From: CBDCTM01 sp965222005
GTDB taxonomy: Bacteria > Bacteroidota > Bacteroidia > Chitinophagales > Saprospiraceae
Direction: 5' to 3'
Assembly (NCBI GenBank): GCA_965222005.1
Contig: OZ244935.1
Span: 3,534,001 to 3,598,000 of the forward strand
Length of the DNA stretch: 64,000 bases
Below are positions 9,460 to 19,142 of the stretch, one piece after another. The number at the start of each line of letters is the position of its first letter. Within the stretch, counting starts at the first letter, position 1. A program made the position numbers and the translations under genes. A model generated the notes under the pieces. The model was not told where the DNA came from and ran no database searches. It saw only the letters and a list, made by a program, of their open reading frames with translations.

Positions 9460-10324
9460 GAGGTTGTTTGGGAATTTAGCTTGAAATAAATAGCCGTCGG
9501 TAGTATCTTGTAGGTAAACCAAAACTTACAAAGATGCTCGCCCAATTTGAACGACTGACCGACGGCCAGTGGGAAGTTATAAAAGAATTTCTTCCTATCA
9601 AACGAAAACGCACACTTGATTTGCGTGATATTTTCAATGCCATACTTTGGATAACAAGAACTGGAGCCCAATGGCGAAATCTTGATAGTTCTTTTCCCCC
9701 CTGGTCTGCAGTTTACTATTACTTTTATAACTGGACAAAAAAAGGAATTATCAAATCAATCAATCTGGCACTCAATGAATATGAACGGGACAAACTTGAT
9801 CGGCAGTCAAGCCCAAGCTTGGGGATCGTTGATTCTCAGAGTGTTAAGTTGGCTCCCATGATTTATGAGTTTCGGGGCATTGACGGCAATAAAAAGATTA
9901 ATGGCCGCAAACGTCAAATTCTCACAGACACCCTGGGTCGTATTTGGCAAGCTTGGGTACATCCAGCTAATGAGCATGACAGTCCGGCTGGTGTTCATCT
10001 TTTGAAGATGGATCAACATCAAATGGGCCGCCTGATAAAAATAATTGGTGACAAAGCTTATAAAGGAACTTTTGCACAGGCCTGTGAGGAATTGAATATC
10101 GAATTTGAAGTTCCAATAAGACCTGAAGGGAAAAAGGGGTTTGTTGTTCAGGCTAAACGATGGGTAGTTGAAAGAACGATTGCCTGGTTTAATTTTTACC
10201 GAAGAATACTGATTGACCACGAGCATACCATAGAAAGTTCTGTATCATTCCTTTATTTGGCAAATACATCAATGATCTTGGCAAAATTTCAATCATTTAC
10301 AGAATAAAATTCCCAAACACGTTC
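9460..10324 (+). mobile_element. IS5-family element
   Basis: The 865 bp element has terminal repeats sharing GTTTGGGAATTT and a 3 bp target duplication TAA (9457-9459 and 10325-10327), typical of the TNA-targeting IS5 subgroups. It sits inside the DUF1877 gene, opposite in orientation. Confidence 0.9.
9534..10307 (+). CDS. IS5-family transposase
   Basis: A 257-residue DDE transposase. N-terminal RLTDGQWEVIKEFLP (DUF4096-like), GAQWRNLDSSFPPWSAVYYYF, catalytic Asp in GIVDSQSVKL, second Asp in IIGDKAYKGT, and Glu in RWVVERTIAWFNFYRRI. It appears intact and fills the element. Confidence 0.92.
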   Translation: MLAQFERLTDGQWEVIKEFLPIKRKRTLDLRDIFNAILWITRTGAQWRNLDSSFPPWSAVYYYFYNWTKKGIIKSINLALNEYERDKLDRQSSPSLGIVDSQSVKLAPMIYEFRGIDGNKKINGRKRQILTDTLGRIWQAWVHPANEHDSPAGVHLLKMDQHQMGRLIKIIGDKAYKGTFAQACEELNIEFEVPIRPEGKKGFVVQAKRWVVERTIAWFNFYRRILIDHEHTIESSVSFLYLANTSMILAKFQSFTE

Positions 10325-10625
10325 TAATATTCTATTACCTAAAATTACTTTTGCAATTTCATTTTCAGTCTTCTCAAAATTTTCTCCTGTTAAAAGGTAA
10401 ATTATTCCATCCCATGATTTATCAAGATAAATAAAACTTGATGGATCTTTGATACCTGGATTCTGAATTTCCTTCTCTAATCCTTTACTATCTTTTTTAT
10501 ATACTTCAAGTTTTTGAGGTGATATTCTATGTAATTCTACAACAATTCCCATTTCGTTTAATTTTTGTTTTTCACGGATTTAAACTTCTTTAATCGAATT
10601 TTTTTAAGGATACTCTCAATATTAC

Positions 10626-10749
10626 ACACAACGGCCCGGCTATGCGCCGTGTGGTGTCAGGATGTTGAAACGAACAAAGATGTAGTTTTTCGATAAGGTT
10701 AAATTTTCGAAGAAAATTTAACCACATGGTCGCATAGCCAGTGTTGGCT
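10626..10749 (-). repeat. attC 6 (class L2)
   Basis: First of eight nearly identical 124 bp sites (class L2). Core ends ACACAAC and GTTGGCT. Arms GGCTATGCGCCGTGTGG and CCACATGGTCGCATAGCC surround a second internal stem (GTTAAATTTT/AAAATTTAAC). This class always precedes a family E body. Confidence 0.9.
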
Positions 10750-11219
10750 GCATTCTCTTCTGCGCGTTGGCCAAAGTTTCCATTACAGTGTTTTGGCTGC
10801 TACTCAACTTCTCTAATCTCAAAGCCCTTTTCAACAAAATTTTCAATGATACTAATTTTAGATACAAATTTAAGCTACAATTTTCAACAGTCAATTTACC
10901 AAATTAGAGATCTAATCTCAAAAATTGTCAATTAAAATTTAACTGCTGATGAAATTCAAGATTTTCTTGCTGATGAATTGAGGCCAGTACAATTACCCGT
11001 AATCCATCAATTGTGATTAAAATTATACGTAATCGATTGAGAATTAGTAGTTTATCATAATTTTTCCAACTTCAAATTTTCACAACTATCAATTCTAGTT
11101 TCAATTCAGGATAAATTATCAATCAGAATTTACTATCAAAAATTCTCTTTCAATTACCTTTTTGGTACAGATGTTCATGCCATCCAATTCAAAAAAAAGC
11201 GGGTCGGCCCAACCATTGC
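10750..11219. other. Non-coding cassette, family E, copy 1
   Basis: About 470 bp, no convincing gene. It begins GTTGGCTGCATTCTC and ends TTGCAGCCAAC, the two ends being complementary. In the minus direction it starts with GGTTGGGCCGACCCGC followed by eight T, a short hairpin-plus-T-run that could act as a terminator. The remainder is AT-rich with repeated CAATT/AATTG words. Confidence 0.75.
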
Positions 11220-11286
11220 AGCCAACGGCCCGCGTACCTGCAGTGGCCGACGAATGGAGGCCATTGGCAGGTACGCATTGTTGTGT
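11220..11286 (-). repeat. attC 7
   Basis: Core ends AGCCAAC and GTTGTGT. Arms GCGTACCTGCAGTGGCC and GGCCATTGGCAGGTACGC. Its right core GTTGTGTGAC pairs with GTCACACAAC at 15605, bounding a 4.3 kb cassette. Confidence 0.88.
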
Positions 11287-11422
11287 GACGGATTTATTTT
11301 TGTGTGAAAATTTTATTATAATAATGATGCTCAAAAATTAAAAATCTGCATTCATGATTCTGGAGTTTCAAGGAATAGCAATTGGCTTTGAACTAATCGC
11401 CTATCTTTGAACAGCACTATTG

Positions 11423-11884
11423 TTATTGTTGAAAGAATATATCATCATTGCTGATTTCAAAATAGCAAGTTTTGATTTTATCAAATCTATAGTTTTTATA
11501 TGTATGAAACCAGTTGTTATCATCTTGTAATTGTTTTCTGACTGTTGCATTTACATTGTTTGTTCTTAAAAAAATAATTCTGCTGAGAGAATTATTTTTA
11601 ATACTGCATAGGATTTCATTAGGAGGCTTGTAGTAAAAAAAATTTCGATCAACATATGTTGTTAAAAAATGATTATTTCCAGCATGAATAATTGTTGAAT
11701 CAATAGATGTAAAAGAGTTGCCAAAAGAGTTGGTATATTTTACGTGGATGAGAAGTTTTAAATCAAAGTCACTGTTATTTTTTATCACTTTTTTTACAAT
11801 AGTATTTGTTCTAATGACGGCCATGAAAAAAAGTAAAAATAGAACTATTATTAGTATAGAAGCTAATGTTTTTTTTAAACACAT
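11423..11884 (-). CDS. Small membrane-anchored protein
   Basis: A 153-residue protein of unknown function with an N-terminal hydrophobic segment (residues 8-23) after MCLKK, consistent with a signal anchor. The rest is soluble with no family I recognise. It begins 25 bp after the stop of the 743-residue protein and is the last gene of the large cassette. 11287-11422 holds no gene. Confidence 0.65.
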   Translation of the reverse strand: MCLKKTLASILIIVLFLLFFMAVIRTNTIVKKVIKNNSDFDLKLLIHVKYTNSFGNSFTSIDSTIIHAGNNHFLTTYVDRNFFYYKPPNEILCSIKNNSLSRIIFLRTNNVNATVRKQLQDDNNWFHTYKNYRFDKIKTCYFEISNDDIFFQQ

Positions 11885-11909
11885 TTTAGTATTATCCGGT
11901 TCGTTTGTT

Positions 11910-14141
11910 TTATCTAATTAATGCTATACTCCCTTTATTATTTATCCTTTTGTTAAATTGATCTACCATGTCTAAATTAAATGTATATATTCCGGGTGGA
12001 CAAATTCTGCCTGTGTTTTGAATCGTACCATTCCATTTGAAAAACGGGTTAGATGTAAAAAATACCAACTCTCCCCATCTATTCCAAATGTTAAGAGTAA
12101 ATGTTTTAAGGTTATTTACATATCCCTTTCCAGAAAATGAATCATTAATTCCATCGTTATTTGGAGAAAATGCATTAGGAATATAAAAGGAATTAGGAAG
12201 GGATAAATATAGATTCTTGGTAACTGTGTCAGTACAGCCAATTTTGTTATTAACGATTAACGAAATTTCATAGTTTCCAGTGTCAGAAAATAAATGAGTA
12301 GGATTTTTGTCAGTCGAAAACAGCTTGTCATCAAGAAACCAATTATGTAATTCTCCATATTGAGATTTATTTATAAAATTTACTTTATTTTCTAACCTCA
12401 TAGTTTCAATAATATTGATTTCAAATTCACTCTCAGGATGTGGAAGTGCTTTAATCAAATTTTTGTATTCTTTACTAACCACACAGCCAATCGGAGAAAT
12501 AATCTCTAGAGATACCGAGTGTAGACCAGGGTTTGAATAAGTATGTGTAGGACTGATGACTTTGCTTGTTTCTCCATTGCTGAATTTCCAGGTGATTTGA
12601 TATGTAGAATCTATAGGGGATGATAAGTTATTATAAATAACCTGCAATGGAACACAACCTTCTTTCTCGCTGGGATCTATAAGTATTATAGCTGGTGCAG
12701 GTTTCCATTCTAGAAATTTATATACTGTGTCGGAGCATCCTGAAATATCAAAAGCTTCTAGTGAAACATAAAAATTATTAGGAATATCATATTGATGACT
12801 TGGAGATGTTAGTAGTGAGCTATTACCATCTCCAAATTCCCATTTATATTTTTCTATGACACCGTTTAAAGAATTAGATAAATTGTTAAATTTTACATCC
12901 CCAGCTATACATGTATCATAAAAATATGAAAAATCAGCATGCACATCGTCAGCAACAATGAAATTTAAGAATGCAGTATCTGTACAAGCTTGTTCAGGAT
13001 TTATAATTAATAACCCAGTGTATAGCCCTGATTGGCTAAATTTAATTTCTAAATCCCAGCTGTTAGAAAAATAAATACTGTCAGTTAAATCAATTAGCCA
13101 TTGAACTTCATTAATATAGGATTGTTGAGTACTTTTATTTAATAGCGTCAATTCTAAATTGTCGCATGATTCTATGATGAATTCATTCTCGCCAGGTACT
13201 TGGTTACTCTGGACACTCGCAGAAACTTTAGGAGAACAATTTATCATAGTAAATTGAAAGTCTTGTCTTACTGTACTTAATATTTCTCCATTGCGAACCT
13301 CTGTTATGCAGACACTTCCTGTATAATCGCCGATGGATGTAGGAATTCCATTAAGTATGCCGTCTATAGAATTTATAGAAATTGGAGGACTTCCACCTAA
13401 AGGAGTTTGATAACTATAATCTGGACTAATAAATTGTATTTGCCCATATGGTGGAGGACAAGCTGGCTTTGGAGTAATTCCAGAACAGCTGATAGCTGGT
13501 CCAAACAATCCTCCACCATTGAGCGGAGAACAAAATGAATATATTAATTGATCACCATCAAGATCAACCGCAATATATTGGTAATCTATAGATTCATTAA
13601 TACAAAATAATAATGGAGGCAGGGTGTTGAATTCAGGACTACTATTTAAAAGTTGCTGTGAAAGAGGAGTGATCTCGATAGAATAAGTAACTCCAGTTAT
13701 CTCTGGAGTAAGAATGTTTGATATTTTATTACTTCGACAACATCTTTGACTTACTATAGTGTAAATAGAATTTATTATCTCTAATGAGATAATAATACGG
13801 TAGCTGGCTTGTTCCATGCATATGTTTGGATCATTAATTAGGCAATCATATTCAGGAGGCTCTATGTTTGTTATATTTGAGATAAACGCAAAAGTATCAA
13901 CTACTAAAATAGCTGAATCTTCATTTTGCTGATAAATTGAGATAAAAATAGGATTATCAAACTGGGCACTTCCTGTGTTACAATCTTTATAAATATTTAA
14001 AGTAATCTCATAGTCAATTAAGTTTTGATTATTTATATTAATACCTAAACATTTATAAGATAGATCGCCACCAAGCAAGTGTTCAGCATTCAAGGATATT
14101 ACGTTAATTACAGCCAACATGAAAATTAGATACTTTTTCAT
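11910..14141 (-). CDS. PKD-repeat surface protein with type IX secretion C-terminal domain
   Basis: A 743-residue exported protein. Signal peptide about residues 1-20, then a Cys-rich N-terminal region. Several PKD-like beta domains follow (YKWEFGDGNSS...SPSHQYD; ITWKFSNGETS...PTHTYSNPG; THLFSDTGNYEISLIV). The C-terminal gliding-motility-associated domain has FYIPNAFSPNNDGIND, LNIWNRWGELVF and PPGIYTFNL, the type B sorting signal for the Bacteroidota type IX secretion system. It is probably exported to or beyond the cell surface. A protein this large is unusual cassette cargo. Confidence 0.9.
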   Translation of the reverse strand: MKKYLIFMLAVINVISLNAEHLLGGDLSYKCLGININNQNLIDYEITLNIYKDCNTGSAQFDNPIFISIYQQNEDSAILVVDTFAFISNITNIEPPEYDCLINDPNICMEQASYRIIISLEIINSIYTIVSQRCCRSNKISNILTPEITGVTYSIEITPLSQQLLNSSPEFNTLPPLLFCINESIDYQYIAVDLDGDQLIYSFCSPLNGGGLFGPAISCSGITPKPACPPPYGQIQFISPDYSYQTPLGGSPPISINSIDGILNGIPTSIGDYTGSVCITEVRNGEILSTVRQDFQFTMINCSPKVSASVQSNQVPGENEFIIESCDNLELTLLNKSTQQSYINEVQWLIDLTDSIYFSNSWDLEIKFSQSGLYTGLLIINPEQACTDTAFLNFIVADDVHADFSYFYDTCIAGDVKFNNLSNSLNGVIEKYKWEFGDGNSSLLTSPSHQYDIPNNFYVSLEAFDISGCSDTVYKFLEWKPAPAIILIDPSEKEGCVPLQVIYNNLSSPIDSTYQITWKFSNGETSKVISPTHTYSNPGLHSVSLEIISPIGCVVSKEYKNLIKALPHPESEFEINIIETMRLENKVNFINKSQYGELHNWFLDDKLFSTDKNPTHLFSDTGNYEISLIVNNKIGCTDTVTKNLYLSLPNSFYIPNAFSPNNDGINDSFSGKGYVNNLKTFTLNIWNRWGELVFFTSNPFFKWNGTIQNTGRICPPGIYTFNLDMVDQFNKRINNKGSIALIR

Positions 14142-14160
14142 TGTTTATCAATTGGTAAAT

Positions 14161-14348
14161 GTTTCATCCATTTGATGAGTTTACACTTTCAAATGGGGTT
14201 GTTGCATGGTAAAATTCTATTTGGTTATATGTATTCTAACAGAATTTTTCTCAAATAGAAGCGATCTTTCAAAATTTACATCATTTTAGGCTGGCTTTTT
14301 CAAAACGAAATATGTCCATGCAACAACGCCCTTTCAAATGGATGAAAC
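14161..14348. repeat. Inverted-repeat element between two cassette genes
   Basis: The ends 14161-14209 and 14316-14348 are inverted copies sharing GTTTCATCCATTTGA and GTTGTTGCATGG; the left arm has about 16 extra bases. Inside is another stem (TTCTATTTG/CAAATAGAA). It may be a MITE or a structured intergenic RNA. No target duplication is evident. Confidence 0.6.
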
Positions 14349-14430
14349 ATTTTTTTGAACTAAACAAACAGTTTTATTTTGTAAAGCTTTACCTACCCCT
14401 AACACCACCTAAAACTGGATGCTCTGATTT

Positions 14431-15405
14431 TTATATTTCATTGGTTCTGAATAATCTCATGGATTGAATTATCCAGCTTTTAGGAAATAGCAATTCAACT
14501 GCTTTTCCAATTGTTAAAACAGCTATTCTAGGACTGGTTCCACTTACTGGTATATCTCCAGAAAGCTCCCCATATAATGCTAAAATTTGAATTTGAATAA
14601 ACAAATTGCTACACGAAAAATACCATTCTTGCCCTGGAGTATCATAAGTTGGGATATAGAATTGAACAAATATATCACAATCATCCTCAAATGGAGGAGG
14701 ACAAGGGTTAGGATGATTAGGTGCATCACAACAATTTTTTGCACACCAACCTCCGCTACCCTCAAAATACTCTCCGTTGACAGGTGGAGATTGAGATAGT
14801 ATATCACAAGTTGATTGATATGTGCAAAAATTATCTGTATAGCAAGGACTTGTATCATCTCTTGGGTTAGAATGATTCGTATATAGTTTTTTTAACTCTA
14901 ATTCCAATTGATTTAAAGGTGAATTTAAAACTGAATTTAAATTATTATATTCTAATCTAATTAGTGATTCGTTTAATGAATTTTCAGCCTTATCAAATGC
15001 ATTGATCCAAAAAGAAATTTGTTTTTTATGTATATCTTTCATCAAAGCGTCTTCAATTTGAGTAGAGTAAAGTAATTCAAGATACTTTTTCATGCATTTT
15101 TTAAAATCTGTTGGATTTAGTTTGAAAAGTTCTTCAAGGCCGTATAGTAGTTCCTGTTCTGATACACCTTGATTTAATACTATGCGAGCAATTTCGTCTA
15201 ATTTATTGTCATTCAATGAAGTTGCGTTTTTGGGAAGTAGCTTTAATCTATCAAATTCCCAAACCGGAATGGGTACAAATTTGGAATTTTCAACAGTCTG
15301 TAAGTCTATGTTGGACTTATCTAGTGAATCTTTTTGACAAGATGAAACAAGAAATAGTAAAACAGCTAAGAGCATAGTCCGGAAAATTGTAGTTTCGTTT
15401 TTCAT
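14431..15405 (-). CDS. Cys-rich lipoprotein
   Basis: A 324-residue lipoprotein: the signal has lipobox VSSC (Cys23), followed by a helical region (residues 60-165) and a Cys-rich segment with about ten Cys (CYTDNFCTYQSTCD..., WCAKNCCDAP..., PCPPPFEDDCD). No named family recognised. It is first in the three-gene cassette. About 190 bp of leader (15406-15598) could hold a promoter; only a weak TACCTTTA box is visible. Confidence 0.75.
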   Translation of the reverse strand: MKNETTIFRTMLLAVLLFLVSSCQKDSLDKSNIDLQTVENSKFVPIPVWEFDRLKLLPKNATSLNDNKLDEIARIVLNQGVSEQELLYGLEELFKLNPTDFKKCMKKYLELLYSTQIEDALMKDIHKKQISFWINAFDKAENSLNESLIRLEYNNLNSVLNSPLNQLELELKKLYTNHSNPRDDTSPCYTDNFCTYQSTCDILSQSPPVNGEYFEGSGGWCAKNCCDAPNHPNPCPPPFEDDCDIFVQFYIPTYDTPGQEWYFSCSNLFIQIQILALYGELSGDIPVSGTSPRIAVLTIGKAVELLFPKSWIIQSMRLFRTNEI

Positions 15406-15598
15406 GATAATATTTTATTGAATTAATGATTAAGCATGCTTGATAGAATATCAACTATTTATAATAGGGGCTACTATGTGTATTCGATCTATTTTATTTT
15501 AGTCATAAAGGTATATTATTTTTTTAACCTTTTGAAGTATTATAGATTCTATATGAATACCATTTTTTATTGAAATTGATACTTGGCTTATCTCTGTC

Positions 15599-15723
15599 AC
15601 ACAACGGTCTGCGTAAACGCCGTGCGGCATTCAAGGTGCTGAAAGGAACTATAAAATTCTTTATCAGCCAAAAGGCATTTCATCTTCCAAGTAGCCGCAT
15701 GGACGCTTTACGCTTTGTTGGGC
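15599..15723 (-). repeat. attC 8 (class L1)
   Basis: First of the long 115-126 bp class L1 sites. Core ends ACACAAC and GTTGGGC. Arms GCGTAAACGCCGTGCGG and CCGCATGGACGCTTTACGC pair with two extra bases in the right-hand arm. This class precedes families A, B and C. Confidence 0.9.
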
Positions 15724-16378
15724 GCTGTTCCTTCCTTTTCCTTTTTCAAATTTTTCAAAGGAACTATAAGGCTCCAATTTTCCAGGTTGCTCCAAAGGAA
15801 CCCAACAATTTTACCGGGTATAAATATAACAATTTCCAGTCAACCGTAGCAACTTTGGTGTTTTACTTTTCAAAGTACTCTTGGTAAAATCTAATCATTC
15901 ACTCCGCTTACCACTTCCTGATTAATCATTGAGATTAGCTAGGTCTTTTCATTATATTTTGTTGATTATCAGTGTTTTATGTATTTTTATGAAATGCAAT
16001 TTAATATTTTTCAGGAGTTTAGCATTCTTGTTGCCCATGACTGAATTGGATTTTGGATTGAATTTCGACGAATCAACAATTTTAATGATCTTGTTACTTG
16101 TTGAGTAGTCTTGGATTGGCCTTGATGAATTTAGGAGTTTCAATTGCTCACATGCTAAATCAGAGTTTTGGAGTATTTCAATTTTCTGTTGCTGTTAATC
16201 ATTTTCATTGATAATTAAAAAGGCCGTCAGCTTGCCCTGTAAATTATCTTTCAAATTTTTCAAGCGGGTAGGGGAGCCTCTTTTTTCGATAATCTGGGAG
16301 CTACGATTTTTCAATTTCACTAAGTTGCTCTTGGTGCCAAATTCAAAATTGTGGGTTGGGATTTTCCAGGGGTGCAAC
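15724..16378. other. Non-coding cassette, family A, copy 1 (disrupted)
   Basis: Family A body, cut at GGGATTTTCCA by IS481. In other copies this is followed by TAGCGCCCAAC. It carries the shared blocks CTGACGGCC and CTACCCGCTTGAAA (minus strand). No gene. Confidence 0.75.
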
Positions 16379-16503
16379 AGACATCGTACACACAGTTCAA
16401 TAGACATGGGTTACACTTTTTATTCATAAATATAATACTTTTCTTCCAGAGCAGCCCTGGCTGTGGAGCGTAGCGGAACAGCCAGGGCTGCTGCGATTTT
16501 AAT

Positions 16504-17731
16504 TTACCCCCCCCGACGCCTTCCGTTCATATCTTTATCAGAATCTAATAAATGATATTTACCCTTTTGAACTTGTTCGCCTTCTTTAAAATATCCCAGA
16601 GGATAATTTCTATAGAATACTTGATAAATTCTATTCCCTAATTTTTTAATTCCGACATATTTACCGATGAGACATCTGCTAATATTCACCCATTCGTAAG
16701 CACCCCATCTGATGGCTCCACTTGCAGTAACTTTCTTGACCATCAAATCGGAATCGTATTCTATTGGAGCTATTTTATCAGACCATTCTCTATTGGATAA
16801 CTGATGAACTTTACCGGGCGTTTTCATATCTAATTTTTCGTGAGGTCGTTCAAAATTATATTCCTTAACAAAGGCATTCATTCGTCTGTTCTGACTTCTG
16901 AGATTATGAGCAGGAGGTTTACAGCAACGAGCTTTAAGATCTTTATGCATACGCTCGTGACGTCCATTTTGGTCAGGTCTGCCTGGATCGGAAAACACAG
17001 GTTGGATGCCATGATCCAAAAGCCAGTAGGACAAATATCCGTATCCTGCAGGGCTTTGAATGGACGCAAAAGCACTCCCATTGTCCGTATGGAAGTATTT
17101 TGGTTTTCCATATTGCTTAAAAACTTTTTTGAGGACAGAGATTACATTTTTGGTATTTTCATTATACTGGCCTTGAATATCGAAAATAAATCGAGAACAG
17201 GAATCGCAAATAGTCAAAGGAAAGCATCGTTTTTTATTACCGAGTAAAAAGGAACCTTTATAATCAGCGGACCAAATTTCGTTACATTGCTGAGGATCGA
17301 AAACGGGGTAGGAGGGTTCGATTTTTCTTCTTCTCTTTTTGGGTGTAACTAAGCCTTGTCTGATTGAACTGATTTAAACTATTGTATTGTTGTTGAGGCT
17401 TGGCCATTGTAGGTTCTGGCGATTTCTCTTTTTGAGTGCGTACCTGTATGGTACGGACGATAAAAGGAAAGAAGTCAGGTTCTATAAGGGCTGGAGCCGC
17501 AAACCATTAGAAAAGTTTAAATCAGTTCATTAAAATATTGTGAATAGTAGTTACACTGGGGACTAAATTTTCATCAAATTTTTCAATGACTTTAATTCTG
17601 ATTTTTTTAGCACCCCAATTTTTTTTACCTCTCCAGAATTTTATTTCATCAATAATGTTTTGATCAGTTGAATCAGGACTATTTAAAGGTTTACGAGATC
17701 GATCAGCTAAATGGTGGATACCATTTTCTTT
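16504..17731 (-). pseudogene. IS481 transposase, broken
   Basis: The C-terminal 287 residues or so are intact (16504-17365), including HTDNGSAF and GRHERMHKDLKAR of the DDE core. The frame is then interrupted by the MITE, resumes at 17529, and is cut off about 50 codons before the start. Compare the intact 400-residue copy at 36985-38187. Confidence 0.88.
17366..17528. mobile_element. MITE inserted in IS481
   Basis: A 163 bp insertion absent from the second IS481 copy. It has 15 bp terminal inverted repeats GAACTGATTTAAACT and a 3 bp target duplication ATT (17363-17365, 17529-17531). It has no coding capacity. The parent IS was not found in the window. Confidence 0.9.
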
Positions 17732-19142
17732 TTAGACTTTGGACGAAAAAGATGTCGATTATGAAAAAGGCAGAACAGCGATTATCTTGTTTTTATGCAA
17801 ACAATAACAAGAAGCAATCTGTTCTGCCATGAAATTTTATATTCAAAGATACGTCGTAGTCGAGCAACGACCAATTTAATCATGGCATTATCCTCGTATA
17901 AAGGAGCAAAATCTCCGACTGAATTAAGTCTTTCGCCTCTGTACCATTATAAGTATGGTAGTATAAGTAAGGTAGTAAGTAACCTTTCGCGGAATGAAGA
18001 AGAGTATGGTAAAGTTCGAAAATTCTTTCAATCGCTCTGTTATGCTTATTATTCACCAGCAGTGGAAGACACAGGTCGAGTATTATTACAAACCGATACT
18101 ACACCAATACAAAAGCCCCATTCGGACACACTGGAAGGTCGAACCTATATAGCTATACCAAACAATGTGATCAAGGGCAACAAACCGTTGGGTATTGGCT
18201 ATGAAGTATCCCTTATTAATTTATCCGATGGAGGTACCAATTGGAGTTTACCTCTTAGTATATCCCGTGTTGCGATCAACAAAACCGCTTCTCAAACAGC
18301 GTTGGAGCAACTGGAAGAATTGCTCAACCATCCTCACTTGGATTTGGGCCAGAAGCTATGCCTCAATACATTAGATAGTAAATACGGCAATGGTGCTTAT
18401 TTGGCCGAGGCATTTAAATATGATGATCTGGTCAGTATTGCCCGCTTAAAATCAGGCATGAAGGTATGGACTGGTACAGGTAAAGCCCCTTCGATCCAAA
18501 GTAAAGGAGCACCCAAAATTTACAATCAAAAACTTTACCTGATTTCAGAGAGCAGGAACAAAAGCTACAAAAAGCATCCTAAAACAAAACAGCCCTATAC
18601 AGTATATCAACAATCTATTTTTGAAGTTCCTCATAACGATTTTTTTGAGCTGGAGGCAACAACAAAAAAAGGTAGAAAGATTGTTGTTCAAATATTCCGA
18701 TGGAACAATATGCTGATTCGATCTAAAAATGGCCACAACATGAAAGACAAGCCAATGGACATTTTAGCTGTTAAAGTTCGGGATGCTGAAACGGGAAAAG
18801 CGATATTTAGTCGAGACATGTTTGGCGTGGTCCGGTTTATCAGGACACTTTTTTAAGATAGAAATCAAAAATTATCTCTGTCGGTTGCGGTATAAAAAGT
18901 CCATCCAATATTGCTCTTCAAACTGACTCGGACTTAGATAGTCAAGAGAAGAATGTTTACGAATCGTGTTGTAGTATCCATCAATAAACTCAAAACATCT
19001 GAGTCGAGCATTTTCTAAGCCCCAAAAGATTCCCTCACTTAAAACCTCAGCTTTAAATCTGCTGAACAGCGATTCTGCAAAAGCATTATCGTAATGGTTA
19101 TCCTTTCGGGTCATGCTTTGTCGAAATTGGTTCCTTCTTAGC

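Larger units (their letters stand above)
9187..10552 (-). pseudogene. DUF1877 (YfbM-like) gene interrupted by IS5
   Basis: The two halves are 10552-10328 (N-terminal) and 9459-9187 (C-terminal). Removing the IS and one TAA duplication restores a 165-residue DUF1877 protein: ...VILGNRIL|DKNQVIGYGSVQYL.... Family hallmarks are RISPQKL near the start, YLDKSWDGIIYLLTG, GYGSVQYL and FDTQKM...IYP-like VYPNIW. The function of this family is unknown. The gene alone filled its cassette (attC 5 to attC 6). As it stands it encodes only an N-terminal fragment. Confidence 0.9.
16379..17731 (-). mobile_element. IS481-family element, copy 1, truncated
   Basis: The left end (GGGGTGCAACAGACATCG) is intact; the right part is lost where a larger IS begins at about 17732. 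It is essentially identical to the complete copy at 36850-38273 apart from a 163 bp MITE at 17366-17528. Confidence 0.88.

Noticed and set aside
10741..10935. Plus-strand frame in family E (MLAAFSSARWPK...)
   Set aside because: Present because E bodies are conserved DNA; it starts near the attC core, has a low-complexity tail, and is lost or shifted in several copies.
16840..17247. Long plus-strand frame within IS481 (repeated at 37321-37728)
   Set aside because: Antisense shadow of the transposase gene, identical only because the IS copies are identical.
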